The notes beneath the pieces were generated by a model. It saw nothing but the letters and a program-made list of their open reading frames with translations, ran no database searches and had not been told where the DNA came from. Shown here in pieces: positions 8,796 to 16,480 of a DNA stretch of 28,412 nt. A program made the translations under genes and the position numbers. Position 1 is the first letter of the stretch, and each line of letters opens with the position of its first letter. The stretch is taken from contig JBJXEZ010000188.1 of NCBI GenBank assembly GCA_046153695.1, positions 1 through 28,412 on the forward strand, written 5' to 3'. Source of the DNA: M3007 sp046153695. Its GTDB lineage: Bacteria > Bacteroidota > Bacteroidia > Chitinophagales > Saprospiraceae.

Positions 8796-9515
8796 TCATC
8801 TGATTCGCAGGGCAGGCTCGCCCCCTTCATTGTCGAACGCCCACTGCCCAACCAAAGAACGTGTGTAGGCGTTTTGGTGCAGCATTTCCGTAAACAATTG
8901 TCGAGAGATATTCCGGGCACCGAGGCTGCCGAGATGGGCGGTTTCTTGTTGACAATCAATAAGCGTGAACCCGCTACGCTCCAAAACCCGCACAAAAAAG
9001 ATGAACCCGGCTTTTGAGGCGTTGGCCCGCAGCGAAAACATGCTCTCACCGAAAAAAACCTTACCGAGCGCCAGGCCGTACAGGCCGCCGACCAATTCAC
9101 CCTCTTGCCATACTTCTACCGAGTGCGCCAAGCCCTGGCGGTACAATTCCGTGTAGCCATCCACAAATGATGGCGCGATCCAGGAGCCATCCTGCCCAGA
9201 ACGCGGTGTTTGGGCGCACGCATCGATTACGCGCTCGAAGCAGGTGTCGAGTGTGTATACAAACTTGTTTTGATTGAAAATCGAGCGCATGCTCTTGTGT
9301 ACCTGGAGCTCATGCGGAAACAGAACAAATCGCGGATCGGGGGAGTACCAGAAAAATCCGCCCTCGTCCTCGAACCAGGGAAAAATACCGTTTCGGTAGG
9401 CAAGCAGGAGGCGCTCCGGGCTAAGGTCGCCGCCAACAGCCAACAGCCCGCCCGGTTCGGCAAGCTCAGGATGGGGAAAAACCAGTTCGTGTTCGTTGAT
9501 CCAGAAAACGGGCAT
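8796..9515 (-). CDS. aat: Leucyl/phenylalanyl-tRNA--protein transferase
   Basis: A 239-residue full-length Aat. The reading frame stays open upstream to 9956, but the family start (MPVFWINEHELVFPHPELAEP) fixes the ATG at 9515. Conserved blocks are visible in order: GGLLAVGGDLSPERLLLAYRNGIFPWF, the WYSPDPRFVLFP block, then SVEVW...LVGGLYGLALGKVFFGESMFS and the IDCQ...HLGSLGA block. The enzyme transfers Leu or Phe from aminoacyl-tRNA to proteins with N-terminal Arg or Lys, marking them for ClpAP/ClpS degradation (the N-end rule pathway). It is monocistronic, convergent with the PD40 gene and divergent from the CocE-type hydrolase. A good -7 box (TAATTTTG) lies about 73-80 bases upstream of the start. 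Confidence 0.94.
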   Translation of the reverse strand: MPVFWINEHELVFPHPELAEPGGLLAVGGDLSPERLLLAYRNGIFPWFEDEGGFFWYSPDPRFVLFPHELQVHKSMRSIFNQNKFVYTLDTCFERVIDACAQTPRSGQDGSWIAPSFVDGYTELYRQGLAHSVEVWQEGELVGGLYGLALGKVFFGESMFSLRANASKAGFIFFVRVLERSGFTLIDCQQETAHLGSLGARNISRQLFTEMLHQNAYTRSLVGQWAFDNEGGEPALRIR

Positions 9516-9587
9516 GGCAGCCGTGGCCTTTTGAAATAGCGCCCAAAGGTGTGCATTTTTCACGAGAGGGTGCTTTCCCGCATTAAT

Positions 9588-9595
9588 CAAAATTA
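9588..9595 (-). promoter_or_regulatory. Putative -7 box (TAATTTTG) for aat
   Basis: On the reverse strand TAATTTTG is a full match to TAnnTTTG and would give a leader of roughly 65 bases before the aat ATG at 9515. A -33 TTTG at proper spacing is not clear (a TTC is there). It lies in the 189-base region shared with the divergent hydrolase gene. Confidence 0.38.
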
Positions 9596-9704
9596 CGCCG
9601 TTGTTAAGGAACGTGAACGAAGTAATGTACCAACTTTGGGGCTGTTCCTTCAGAAAAAAGCCCCATTTTCGCCCCGTTGTTTTCAAACTACTCCTGTCTA
9701 TCCC

Positions 9705-11585
9705 ATGCGCTATTTCGCTGCGATTTTTTTCGCCCTGTACACCATTTGCCTCGCTGCCCAAACCACAACCGATTCGGCTTTTATTCGGGAAAATTACACT
9801 AAACGCGAGGTAATGATCCCGATGCGCGACGGTGTCCGTCTGTTCACCAGCATTTACACCCCCAAAAATCTGTCTAAGACCTACCCGATCCTGCTGCGCC
9901 GCACGCCATACTCTTGCGCCCCTTACGGTGCGGAAGCGTATACGGATCGTTTTCAAAACATGAACTTAGTGCGGGCAGGCTATATTTTTGTTCTGCAGGA
10001 CGTGCGCGGACGCTACATGAGCGAAGGTGATTTTGTGGACGTGCGCCCGCACAACCCAAACAAAAAAACCAACAAAGACACCGACGAGGCCAGCGACACG
10101 TACGATACCGTAGACTGGTTGGTACCCAACTGTACCGGCAACAATGGCAAGGTAGGTGTGTATGGCATCTCCTACCCCGGGTTTTATGCATCTATGGCCA
10201 TTTTGGCCGAGCACCCGGCACTCAAAGCAGTGTCACCGCAGGCACCGGTCACCGATTGGTTTATCGGCGATGATTTTCACCACAATGGCGCATTCATGCT
10301 CATGGATGCCTTCTCGTTTTACTCCGGGTTTGGCAAGCCGAGGCCGGTACCTACTACGCAGGGAAGTCCGGGATTTTCGGATTGGAAAACCCCGGATAAC
10401 TATGATTTTTATCTCCGAGCCGGGGCGCTGCGCAACTACAACGAGAAGTTCCTGAAAGGCGGCATTCCGTTTTGGAACGATCTTATGTCGCACCCCGACA
10501 TGGACACCTGGTGGCAAGCCCGCAACCCGCGCCCGCACATGAAAAATATCCGACCAGCGGTGATGACCGTGGGTGGGTTGTTCGATGCCGAAGACTGCTT
10601 CGGGGCCTGGGCACTATACAAGAGCATTGAAGCGCAAAACCCGCAAACAGCCAGCAACCGAATTGTCATGGGGCCGTGGAGCCACGGCGGCTGGGCAAGA
10701 GGCTCCGGCGAAAAACTTGGCAATGTGTCGTTTGGCCAAACCACGAGCGTTTTTTATGAAAAAGAAATCGAACTGCCGTTTTTTGAGTACCACCTGAAAG
10801 GAATCGGGCGACTGGCTTTGCCGGAGGCGTATATATTCGAGACCGGCAGCAACCGTTGGGTCACACACGCATCCTGGCCGCCACTTCAGTCCGAACCCAC
10901 AACGTTCTTTTTCCAAAACAACGGCAAACTCGGAACAGAAGCCGCTGCTGGTGCAAGCAGCGAGCGCTACACCAGCGACCCCGCCAAGCCCGTGCCCTAT
11001 ACCGAGGACGTACACTTGGGTCGTACCCGTGAGTACATGACCGACGACCAGCGGTTCGCCGCTCGCCGCCCAGATGTGGTGGTGTACGATATGCCGATCG
11101 CAGACAAACCGCTTGTCCTGCATGGCCCTGTGGTCGCTGACCTCTGGGTGAGCCTTGATGACCGCGGGGCGGCGGCGTCCGGCCGCCTGCTTGATGCCGA
11201 TTTTGTGGTAAAACTGATTGACGTATTTCCCGACACCCTGTCCGGGACAGCAAATGGCGTTCCGCTTGGCGGATACCAAATGTTGGTTAGAGGCGAGATT
11301 TTTCGCGGGCGCTACCGCCTTAGTTTTGAAAAACCCGAGGGATTCGAGCGTGGAAAGCCCACCCGTGTGCGCATCGAACTACCCGACGTGGCCCACGCCT
11401 TTTTACCCGGCCACCGGCTTCTGATTCAGGTGCAGAGCAGCTGGTTCCCACTGGCTGACCGCAATCCGCAGCAATTTGTGAACATCTACGAGGCCAGTGA
11501 CAGCGATTTTATTCCCCTCGAAATCACCTTGCACCGGGGAGGTGAACATGCTTCGGGGGTGGTGCTGCCGGTGTTGCGGCAGTGA
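9705..11585 (+). CDS. Secreted CocE/NonD family hydrolase
   Basis: A 626-residue protein. The start at 9705 begins a clean signal peptide (MRYFAAIFFALYTICLAAQ, cleaved near residue 18); the longer in-frame ATG at 9549 adds a non-signal leader and is rejected. The N-terminal X-Pro dipeptidyl-peptidase/CocE alpha/beta hydrolase domain shows VMIPMRDGVRLFT, YGISYPGF with nucleophile Ser156, GLFDAED with Asp294, and GPWSHGGW with His327, so the triad is complete. The C-terminal part (about 390-620) is the jelly-roll domain, seen in VVADLWVSLDDRGAAASG and the GHRLLIQVQSSWFP block. Family members hydrolyse acyl esters, alpha-amino acid esters or X-Pro peptides; the substrate here is unknown. Probably periplasmic or secreted. 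Confidence 0.9.
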   Translation: MRYFAAIFFALYTICLAAQTTTDSAFIRENYTKREVMIPMRDGVRLFTSIYTPKNLSKTYPILLRRTPYSCAPYGAEAYTDRFQNMNLVRAGYIFVLQDVRGRYMSEGDFVDVRPHNPNKKTNKDTDEASDTYDTVDWLVPNCTGNNGKVGVYGISYPGFYASMAILAEHPALKAVSPQAPVTDWFIGDDFHHNGAFMLMDAFSFYSGFGKPRPVPTTQGSPGFSDWKTPDNYDFYLRAGALRNYNEKFLKGGIPFWNDLMSHPDMDTWWQARNPRPHMKNIRPAVMTVGGLFDAEDCFGAWALYKSIEAQNPQTASNRIVMGPWSHGGWARGSGEKLGNVSFGQTTSVFYEKEIELPFFEYHLKGIGRLALPEAYIFETGSNRWVTHASWPPLQSEPTTFFFQNNGKLGTEAAAGASSERYTSDPAKPVPYTEDVHLGRTREYMTDDQRFAARRPDVVVYDMPIADKPLVLHGPVVADLWVSLDDRGAAASGRLLDADFVVKLIDVFPDTLSGTANGVPLGGYQMLVRGEIFRGRYRLSFEKPEGFERGKPTRVRIELPDVAHAFLPGHRLLIQVQSSWFPLADRNPQQFVNIYEASDSDFIPLEITLHRGGEHASGVVLPVLRQ

Positions 11586-11647
11586 AGGGGTTGGTTAGTT
11601 TAAGAGAATAAACCGTTTCGCTGCTGTCGCGGTGGAGCTGCGGAGGC

Positions 11648-11663
11648 TGAGTTTGTAAACTCA
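11648..11663. promoter_or_regulatory. 16-base perfect palindrome upstream of the LuxR-type gene
   Basis: TGAGTTT-GT-AAACTCA is a perfect 7-base inverted repeat with a 2-base centre, ending 29 bases before the TTG start of the HTH protein. The size and symmetry suit an operator for a dimeric HTH regulator. That the adjacent protein binds it is inference. Confidence 0.38.
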
Positions 11664-11692
11664 CGGGGAAATGCCACATCGCGCAGGCTGAC

Positions 11693-11884
11693 TTGACGTT
11701 TACCGAGAAAAAAATCGTGGAACTCATTAGCAGGCAACACACGTCAAAGGACATTGCTCAGATGTTGTTCATCTCCGAAAAAACCGTCGAAAACCACCGA
11801 TCCAATATCATGAAAAAACTGGGGCTGCCCGCCGAAAAAAACGCACTCCTGTTGTGGGCTGTACAGAACAATCCCAAAAAATAA
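11693..11884 (+). CDS. Small LuxR/NarL-type helix-turn-helix protein without receiver domain
   Basis: A 63-residue protein from a TTG start, or up to about 77 residues if another start is used, since the frame is open from 11651. It is essentially one GerE/LuxR HTH domain: LTFTEKKIVELI, SKDIAQMLFISEKTVENHRSNIMKKLGL with the typical T-V-x-x-H recognition helix, and a C-terminal hydrophobic helix. NarL-type regulators normally carry a 120-residue receiver or other sensor domain before this HTH; none is present in the 108 bases since the hydrolase stop. It may be a genuine stand-alone HTH or the C-terminal remnant of a lost response regulator. No ATG is available in frame, which favours a remnant or an unusual start. 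Confidence 0.62.
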   Translation: MTFTEKKIVELISRQHTSKDIAQMLFISEKTVENHRSNIMKKLGLPAEKNALLLWAVQNNPKK

Positions 11885-11904
11885 GGAAAATCACAGGCTG
11901 AAAC

Positions 11905-12735
11905 CTACACCGCATCGTGCAACGTCAACATAGCCAAATGAATGCGGTGCGCTAACCGCCGGGTAATACTGTCGAAAAACAGTCGGTGGATTACACTGTG
12001 CTCATGCGCGACGGCGATTAACAGCCCTCCGTCAACCGACTCGGCAAAGTTCGAAACGGCCTGCGCTATGTCGCGATCATGCAGGTAGTGAAAATCGCAC
12101 GGAATACTTCCGAGTTTATCAGCAAACGATTTTTCCCGGGCCATATCCCGTTCCTCTCCAGGCTTATCTATGATATGCACGATGTGCAATTTCCCTTTTG
12201 AAGGGGCCAACATCTCGTGCAATACCTCAGCCGACAATTCGCCAAGCCTAAAGTGGAAATCGGTAGCGAAAACAGCACTGGCCGACAAATCAATTTTTGC
12301 AGCCTGTATGGGAATGGACAGAAGCGGACGTTTGGCCTTGGATAGCACACCCGCCGCAACGCTTCCTAAAAAAGCGCCGCGCAAGCCGGTGGCGCCAGTG
12401 GTACCCATCACAATCAGGTCGGCGTGTACGTCGTCGGCTGCATCACAGATGGTGGGCACCGGAAAACCAACCCGACATTCAGATCGTACGGAAACTGCGC
12501 CAGTCCCGGTTTTGCGCTGAGACTTGTTTACCCATGCGCTCAGGTTTTTCGTCCGTTCAGTAAGGTACTCATCCGTCCAAAAGACGTTGTACACGTTGTT
12601 GTCAACGCCTTCGTTTGGAAAAATCACATGTAGAACCGTTACTTCGGCGCCATTACTTCCGGCCATGCGCAAGGCAAATTGTAAAGCGTTGTCCGCGCAT
12701 TTGGAGAAATCAACAGGCACAAGAATGGACTTCAT
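11905..12735 (-). CDS. Universal stress protein, tandem UspA domains
   Basis: A 276-residue protein; the ATG at 12735 gives the family start MKSILVPVDFSKCADNAL. The in-frame TTG two codons earlier is less likely. Two UspA domains are fused. The first (about 1-147) keeps the ATP-binding signature G-x2-G-x9-G-S in MGTTGATGLRGAFLGS. The second (about 150-276), ending HSVIHRLFFDSITRRLAHRIHLAMLTLHDA, lacks that motif. Tandem UspA proteins of this size are common in Bacteroidota and are associated with starvation, oxygen limitation and oxidative stress. It is the last gene of a reverse operon, 45 bases after the 136-residue protein and downstream of a FixI-like ATPase, which suggests a role in respiratory or redox adaptation (inference). 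Confidence 0.9.
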   Translation of the reverse strand: MKSILVPVDFSKCADNALQFALRMAGSNGAEVTVLHVIFPNEGVDNNVYNVFWTDEYLTERTKNLSAWVNKSQRKTGTGAVSVRSECRVGFPVPTICDAADDVHADLIVMGTTGATGLRGAFLGSVAAGVLSKAKRPLLSIPIQAAKIDLSASAVFATDFHFRLGELSAEVLHEMLAPSKGKLHIVHIIDKPGEERDMAREKSFADKLGSIPCDFHYLHDRDIAQAVSNFAESVDGGLLIAVAHEHSVIHRLFFDSITRRLAHRIHLAMLTLHDAV

Positions 12736-12780
12736 GGTCAAAGTAGTTATAGTTAAAAAAGGATGAATTTAAACACGCTC

Positions 12781-13191
12781 TTAGTCCTGTTCCCTATAAT
12801 CGTATTCGTCAGCGGGCAAAAAATGAACGTGCTCACTGGCACGCCCCTTGGCGTTTTGTTGCTCCAGTGTGAGTAGATCGGTCACCGTGGTAATCAGCCA
12901 CGTAGAGCCTGATTTGCGCATTACCTGTACAAACAAGCCGAATTCCTTCTCAAAACTGCGCTCGACTTCGAATGTAGGTTCATCAGGCATCAAGGTCAGC
13001 ATCCCACTCCGGGGCGCGGCCATGATCTCGCCCATTTTCAGGTTTTGATCTTCGATAATAAACTTGGCGTGGCTGCCCGCAAAAGCAGGGTGCGGCTTGG
13101 AAAAAAAGACCAGTTTCAGGTAAGGGAATTCCTCATTGAAGGCTGTCTGTATAGCGCCTATTGTCATTTCGGGTGTGATCTGGATTTGCAT
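12781..13191 (-). CDS. Conserved-looking hypothetical protein between P-type ATPase and Usp genes
   Basis: A 136-residue soluble, acidic protein that I cannot place in a named family. The start at 13191 (MQIQITPEMTIGAIQTAFNEEFPYLKLVFF) is chosen over the in-frame TTG/CTG-type codon eight residues upstream. The N-terminal pattern of a strand, a Thr-Ile-Gly turn, a helix and a second strand is reminiscent of a ubiquitin-like beta-grasp, but this is only a visual impression. The C-terminal half contains a WLITTVTDLLTLEQQN helix and an acidic tail. No signal peptide, membrane helix or cysteine motif. It sits in the middle of a reverse operon, 71 bases after the ATPase and 45 before the Usp gene, so a function linked to metal or respiratory stress is a fair guess. 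Confidence 0.72.
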   Translation of the reverse strand: MQIQITPEMTIGAIQTAFNEEFPYLKLVFFSKPHPAFAGSHAKFIIEDQNLKMGEIMAAPRSGMLTLMPDEPTFEVERSFEKEFGLFVQVMRKSGSTWLITTVTDLLTLEQQNAKGRASEHVHFLPADEYDYREQD

Positions 13192-13262
13192 ATTACGTCG
13201 AATTTGAGGCAACAAAATTCTCTAATCTACTTGCCGTGTCTGATGATTCGAGTCATTCCGGC

Positions 13263-15740
13263 CTATGATATCATGATTGTCTTTGCGCCCGTTTCCTCCA
13301 ATAGACCCAGTTTCCAGGCCCGCCAATAGCTCATGCCAAAGCCAAACAATACGATGGTAACCGAACTGAGCGGCATAAGTATGGCTGCCACCACGGGCGA
13401 CAAGGTGCCGGAAACGGCGAATGAAAGCCCAACGAAATTGTAGCAGGCAGCCAACAGGTAGGCCCGGTTGACGGTGGTCATGCCCCAGCGGGTCAGGTCA
13501 AGCAGGCGCGGCAGGCGCTCGAAGGCATCCGCGTGCAGGATGGCATCGCAGGCAGGTGTGAAATTGTTGGTGTTTTCAGTCACAACGATACCGACATCGC
13601 TCTGCTGCAAGGCCCCGGCATCGTTGAGGCCGTCGCCAAGCATGAGCACATTGTGTTTTTTTTGCTGAAGGTCGCGCACAAACTGGAGCTTGTCGTGGGG
13701 ACTTTGGTTGAAACGCATTGACGCTTCATCAGCAAATAGGCTGCGAAGGGCCACAGCCTCGCGGTCGTTGTCGCCCGAAAGCAGCCAAGCCTTAGCCTGG
13801 TATTTGTTGAAATACTGCAGTACGTTGGCAAGCCCGTCGCGGTACCGGCTTTTAAGGTCAAAATAACCGGGCACGACGCCTTCGATTTCCAAAAAAACAC
13901 CTGGTTCTACGCTTTTTTTGTCAAAAATAAATGATGCGGAGCCAAGTCGAACCGCCTTGCCCAACACGACCCCGGCAATGCCCTGCCCGGGTATTTCTAC
14001 AAAATTATCCACTGGCAACACCTCTGCCTGTTCCAAAGCACCGGCAATTTGCCGGCTCAACGGGTGGCCACTTTGGCTGGCCAACGACCGGGCAAGGGCC
14101 TGATCCAAGCGGCTTAGCCCGGAGGTGGAGCCTTGAGCAGGCATAAATCGAACGGCATTTTGGTCCACGTTTGTGATCGTCCCGGTTTTGTCGAACACCA
14201 CGGCATCCACGGCAGAAAAGGCCTCCAGTACGTTGGTGTTTTTGATATAAAAACGGTTCCGTCCGAGAATGCGCAACACATTGCCCATGGTAAATGGTAT
14301 GGACAAAGCCACCGCACACGGGCAGGCAATGATGAGGACGGCGGTAAAAGCGTTCACCGCTGTGCTCATGTTTTGTGGTGCCCAGAATAAAAATGCCGCC
14401 GATGCTACACCAAGGATGAGCACGGTAAAGTACCGGCCCGCCCGGTCGGCCAACAGGCTGACGTGTCCCTTGGCGTTGGTCTTGAACGCTTCGTCATTCC
14501 ATAGTTGGGTCAGGTAACTGGTGTGTACGCGGCGCGTGAGACTGATGTCAATCGTGCCACCTGCTTGTTTGCCTCCGGCAAAAATCTGCTCGCCACTGCC
14601 CACAGCTACAGGGTCGGCCTCGCCCGTCACAAAACTGTAGTCTATCTGGGCATTGCCCTTCAGAAGCACCCCGTCGGCAGGGATGAGTTCGCCGTTTCGA
14701 ACGCGGATAATGTCGCCAGGTTGTAAGTTATTGATGGGCGTAGCCGATTCGGTGCCATCGCTATTTTTGAGCGAGGCGGCTACCGGGAAGTACGATTTGT
14801 AGTCGCGCTCGAAGGACAGGCGGTGGTATGTTTTTTGCTGGAACCAGCGCCCCAAGAGCAGAAAAAAAATCAGACCGGCAAACGAATCCATGTATCCGGC
14901 CCCGGTTCCAGTGACGATTTCCCAGGCCGAGCGGCCAAATAGCATGACCATACCCAGTGCCAAAGGCACATCTATGTTCAAGTGTCCGTTGTGCAGGCCG
15001 GTGTACGCCGAAACAAAGTAATGGCGTGCGCTGTACAGCAGTACGGGCATTGCAAGCACCAGGTTCAGGTAGCCAAAAATCCCGAAGAACCAGGCTTCAT
15101 TTGCCTTTTCCAACCCAAGGTATTCCGGGAAACCGAGCAGCATGATATTCCCAAAGGCAAAACCGGCAACGCCTATTTTGTAGTACAATGACCGGTCCAC
15201 GGCTTGTGTTTGCCCCTGCCCGCTCACATCGCCGAGGTTTATTTCCGGCGGGTAACCAATACCCGAGAGCATGGCAGCCAGTTGCCGCAGCGAGGTTTTG
15301 CCTTCTTCAAAATGAATGGTCACCTCTTTTTTCAAAAAATTGACCTTGGAGTGTACCACGCCTTGGTCCAGTCGATACAAGTGCTCAAGCAGCCAGATAC
15401 AGGATGCGCAGTGCATACCCGGAAGTAGAAAAACCACCCGTGTTGAGTGGCCATCAGTAAACGAAATAAGTTGACGGCGCACGTCCGGGTCGTCGAGCCA
15501 GGCGTAAGCCCCGGCATCACGGCGATTTTTTTGGGAAATCCCCGGGCGTTGGTCCAGTGCGTAAAATTGGCACAGGTCGTTGGCGTTGAGGATTTCGTAA
15601 ACCATCTGACAGCCTTCGCAACAAAAGTGCTTGTCGCCAATATGCAGGCGGTTATCCGGACACGAGTCCTGGCAGTGGTAACATTGCAACACAGCATCTG
15701 GTGCCGGTTGGGCAGTTGACAGGGCGGTTGTTTTTGACAT
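13263..15740 (-). CDS. FixI/CcoI-like copper-translocating P-type ATPase with N-terminal metal-binding domain
   Basis: An 825-residue P1B-type ATPase. The start at 15740 (MSKTTALS) is preferred over 15797. An N-terminal Cys cluster (Cys20/Cys23, then Cys40-Cys41-x2-Cys44) forms the extra metal-binding domain found in FixI/CcoI. It is followed by an HMA domain with GMHCASC (Cys111, Cys114). After several membrane helices come the CPC copper motif (473-475), the phosphorylation site DKTGT (Asp517) and the hinge GDGLNDAGAL near 700. FixI/CcoI proteins deliver copper for assembly of cbb3-type cytochrome oxidase; the N-terminal architecture fits this better than a general CopA. No ccoS or ccoNOP gene is adjacent. 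First gene of a reverse operon with a hypothetical gene and a universal stress gene. Full length. Confidence 0.9.
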   Translation of the reverse strand: MSKTTALSTAQPAPDAVLQCYHCQDSCPDNRLHIGDKHFCCEGCQMVYEILNANDLCQFYALDQRPGISQKNRRDAGAYAWLDDPDVRRQLISFTDGHSTRVVFLLPGMHCASCIWLLEHLYRLDQGVVHSKVNFLKKEVTIHFEEGKTSLRQLAAMLSGIGYPPEINLGDVSGQGQTQAVDRSLYYKIGVAGFAFGNIMLLGFPEYLGLEKANEAWFFGIFGYLNLVLAMPVLLYSARHYFVSAYTGLHNGHLNIDVPLALGMVMLFGRSAWEIVTGTGAGYMDSFAGLIFFLLLGRWFQQKTYHRLSFERDYKSYFPVAASLKNSDGTESATPINNLQPGDIIRVRNGELIPADGVLLKGNAQIDYSFVTGEADPVAVGSGEQIFAGGKQAGGTIDISLTRRVHTSYLTQLWNDEAFKTNAKGHVSLLADRAGRYFTVLILGVASAAFLFWAPQNMSTAVNAFTAVLIIACPCAVALSIPFTMGNVLRILGRNRFYIKNTNVLEAFSAVDAVVFDKTGTITNVDQNAVRFMPAQGSTSGLSRLDQALARSLASQSGHPLSRQIAGALEQAEVLPVDNFVEIPGQGIAGVVLGKAVRLGSASFIFDKKSVEPGVFLEIEGVVPGYFDLKSRYRDGLANVLQYFNKYQAKAWLLSGDNDREAVALRSLFADEASMRFNQSPHDKLQFVRDLQQKKHNVLMLGDGLNDAGALQQSDVGIVVTENTNNFTPACDAILHADAFERLPRLLDLTRWGMTTVNRAYLLAACYNFVGLSFAVSGTLSPVVAAILMPLSSVTIVLFGFGMSYWRAWKLGLLEETGAKTIMIS

Positions 15741-15869
15741 AAACGAATTTGAGGTCAAAAATCGGTCGGCCTTAAAGGCAGTAAAGATGACGGACATTAG
15801 TTGTTGGCGTGAGTGTCGTCAACTGCTTGCGGCGAAAGGTGTTGTTGTGCCCGGCATCATAAAATCCTG

Positions 15870-15901
15870 TTTGCAATTTGTTGAAACTAAAATTACCTTT
15901 G
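15870..15901 (+). promoter_or_regulatory. Bacteroidota-type promoter (TTTG-N20-TACCTTTG) for the tRNA-Ser genes
   Basis: A -33 TTTG at 15870-15873 and a -7 TACCTTTG at 15894-15901, 20 bases apart, fit the sigma-ABfr promoter pattern of Bacteroidota (TTTG...TAnnTTTG). Transcription would begin near 15908, about 65 bases before the first tRNA. This is the best promoter match in the window. Confidence 0.55.
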
Positions 15902-15973
15902 CCCCCGCTTTGGGGGGAAGCATCTATTTTGACCCAAGGCAGTTCATTTTTACAGGCTGTTAGCAGCCGATCT

Positions 15974-16064
15974 GGAGAGATGTCCGAGTGGTTTAAGGAG
16001 CGCGCCTGGAAAGTGCGTATACGTCAAAAGCGTATCCAGGGTTCGAATCCCTGTCTCTCCGCCA
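15974..16064 (+). tRNA. tRNA-Ser (anticodon GGA)
   Basis: A class II tRNA with GGAGAGA pairing with TCTCTCC in the acceptor stem, a C-G-C-G-C/G-T-G-C-G anticodon stem with loop CTGGAAA (anticodon GGA at 16008-16010), a long variable arm with stem ATACG/CGTAT, and a T arm of CAGGG TTCGAAT CCCTG. The CCA end is encoded (16062-16064) after discriminator G. It reads UCC and UCU codons. The long variable arm and discriminator G are serine identity features. Confidence 0.95.
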
Positions 16065-16107
16065 CGATTGTGCCGTTGGTCGATGGTTTAAAGCCTGTAG
16101 CCAACCC

Positions 16108-16193
<86 letters not shown>

Positions 16194-16201
16194 AACAAGA
16201 T

Positions 16202-16238
16202 AAAGGCCTGCTCGATACGTCGAGCGGGCCTTTTTTTC
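16202..16238 (+). terminator. Rho-independent terminator after the tRNA-Ser pair
   Basis: An 11-base-pair stem, GGCCTGCTCGA (16205-16215) with TCGAGCGGGCC (16220-16230), has a 4-base TACG loop and one T-G wobble, followed by seven Ts (16231-16237). It would end the tRNA transcript, but the next ORF starts only 13 bases further on. Confidence 0.85.
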
Positions 16239-16250
16239 AACACAACAACC

Positions 16251-16472
16251 ATGCAAACACAGCCCAACAACCCGCTTCACGGCATAACCTTGCAAGCAAT
16301 CGTAGAGCAGTTGTTGGAACACTACGGCTGGGATGGATTGAGCGAGCACATCAACATCCGCTGTTTCAAAGAAAATCCCAGCATAAAATCCAGCCTGACT
16401 TTTTTGCGCAAAACAGCCTGGGCACGACAGCAGGTGGAGGATTTGTATGTATGGACGTTTAGGAACGTGTGA
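16251..16472 (+). CDS. VF530 family (DUF2132) small protein
   Basis: A 73-residue protein that matches the VF530/DUF2132 family almost end to end: NPLHGITLQAIVEQLLEHYGWDGLSEHINIRCFKENPSIKSSLTFLRKTAWARQQVEDLYV. The family has a small helical structure with proposed DNA-binding character (named after the Vibrio protein VF530); its biological role is not established. The ATG at 16251 lies only 13 bases after the T-tract of a strong terminator and no promoter box is visible in between, so expression probably depends on read-through from the tRNA promoter or on an unrecognised promoter inside the tRNA region. It converges with the TPR gene, 8 bases from its stop. Confidence 0.85.
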   Translation: MQTQPNNPLHGITLQAIVEQLLEHYGWDGLSEHINIRCFKENPSIKSSLTFLRKTAWARQQVEDLYVWTFRNV

Positions 16473-16480
16473 GGGACAAA

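Noticed and set aside
15750..15764. TTGA-GG-TCAA inverted repeat upstream of the P-type ATPase as an FNR site
   Set aside because: The FNR consensus needs TTGAT-N4-ATCAA spacing; here the half-sites are only two bases apart.
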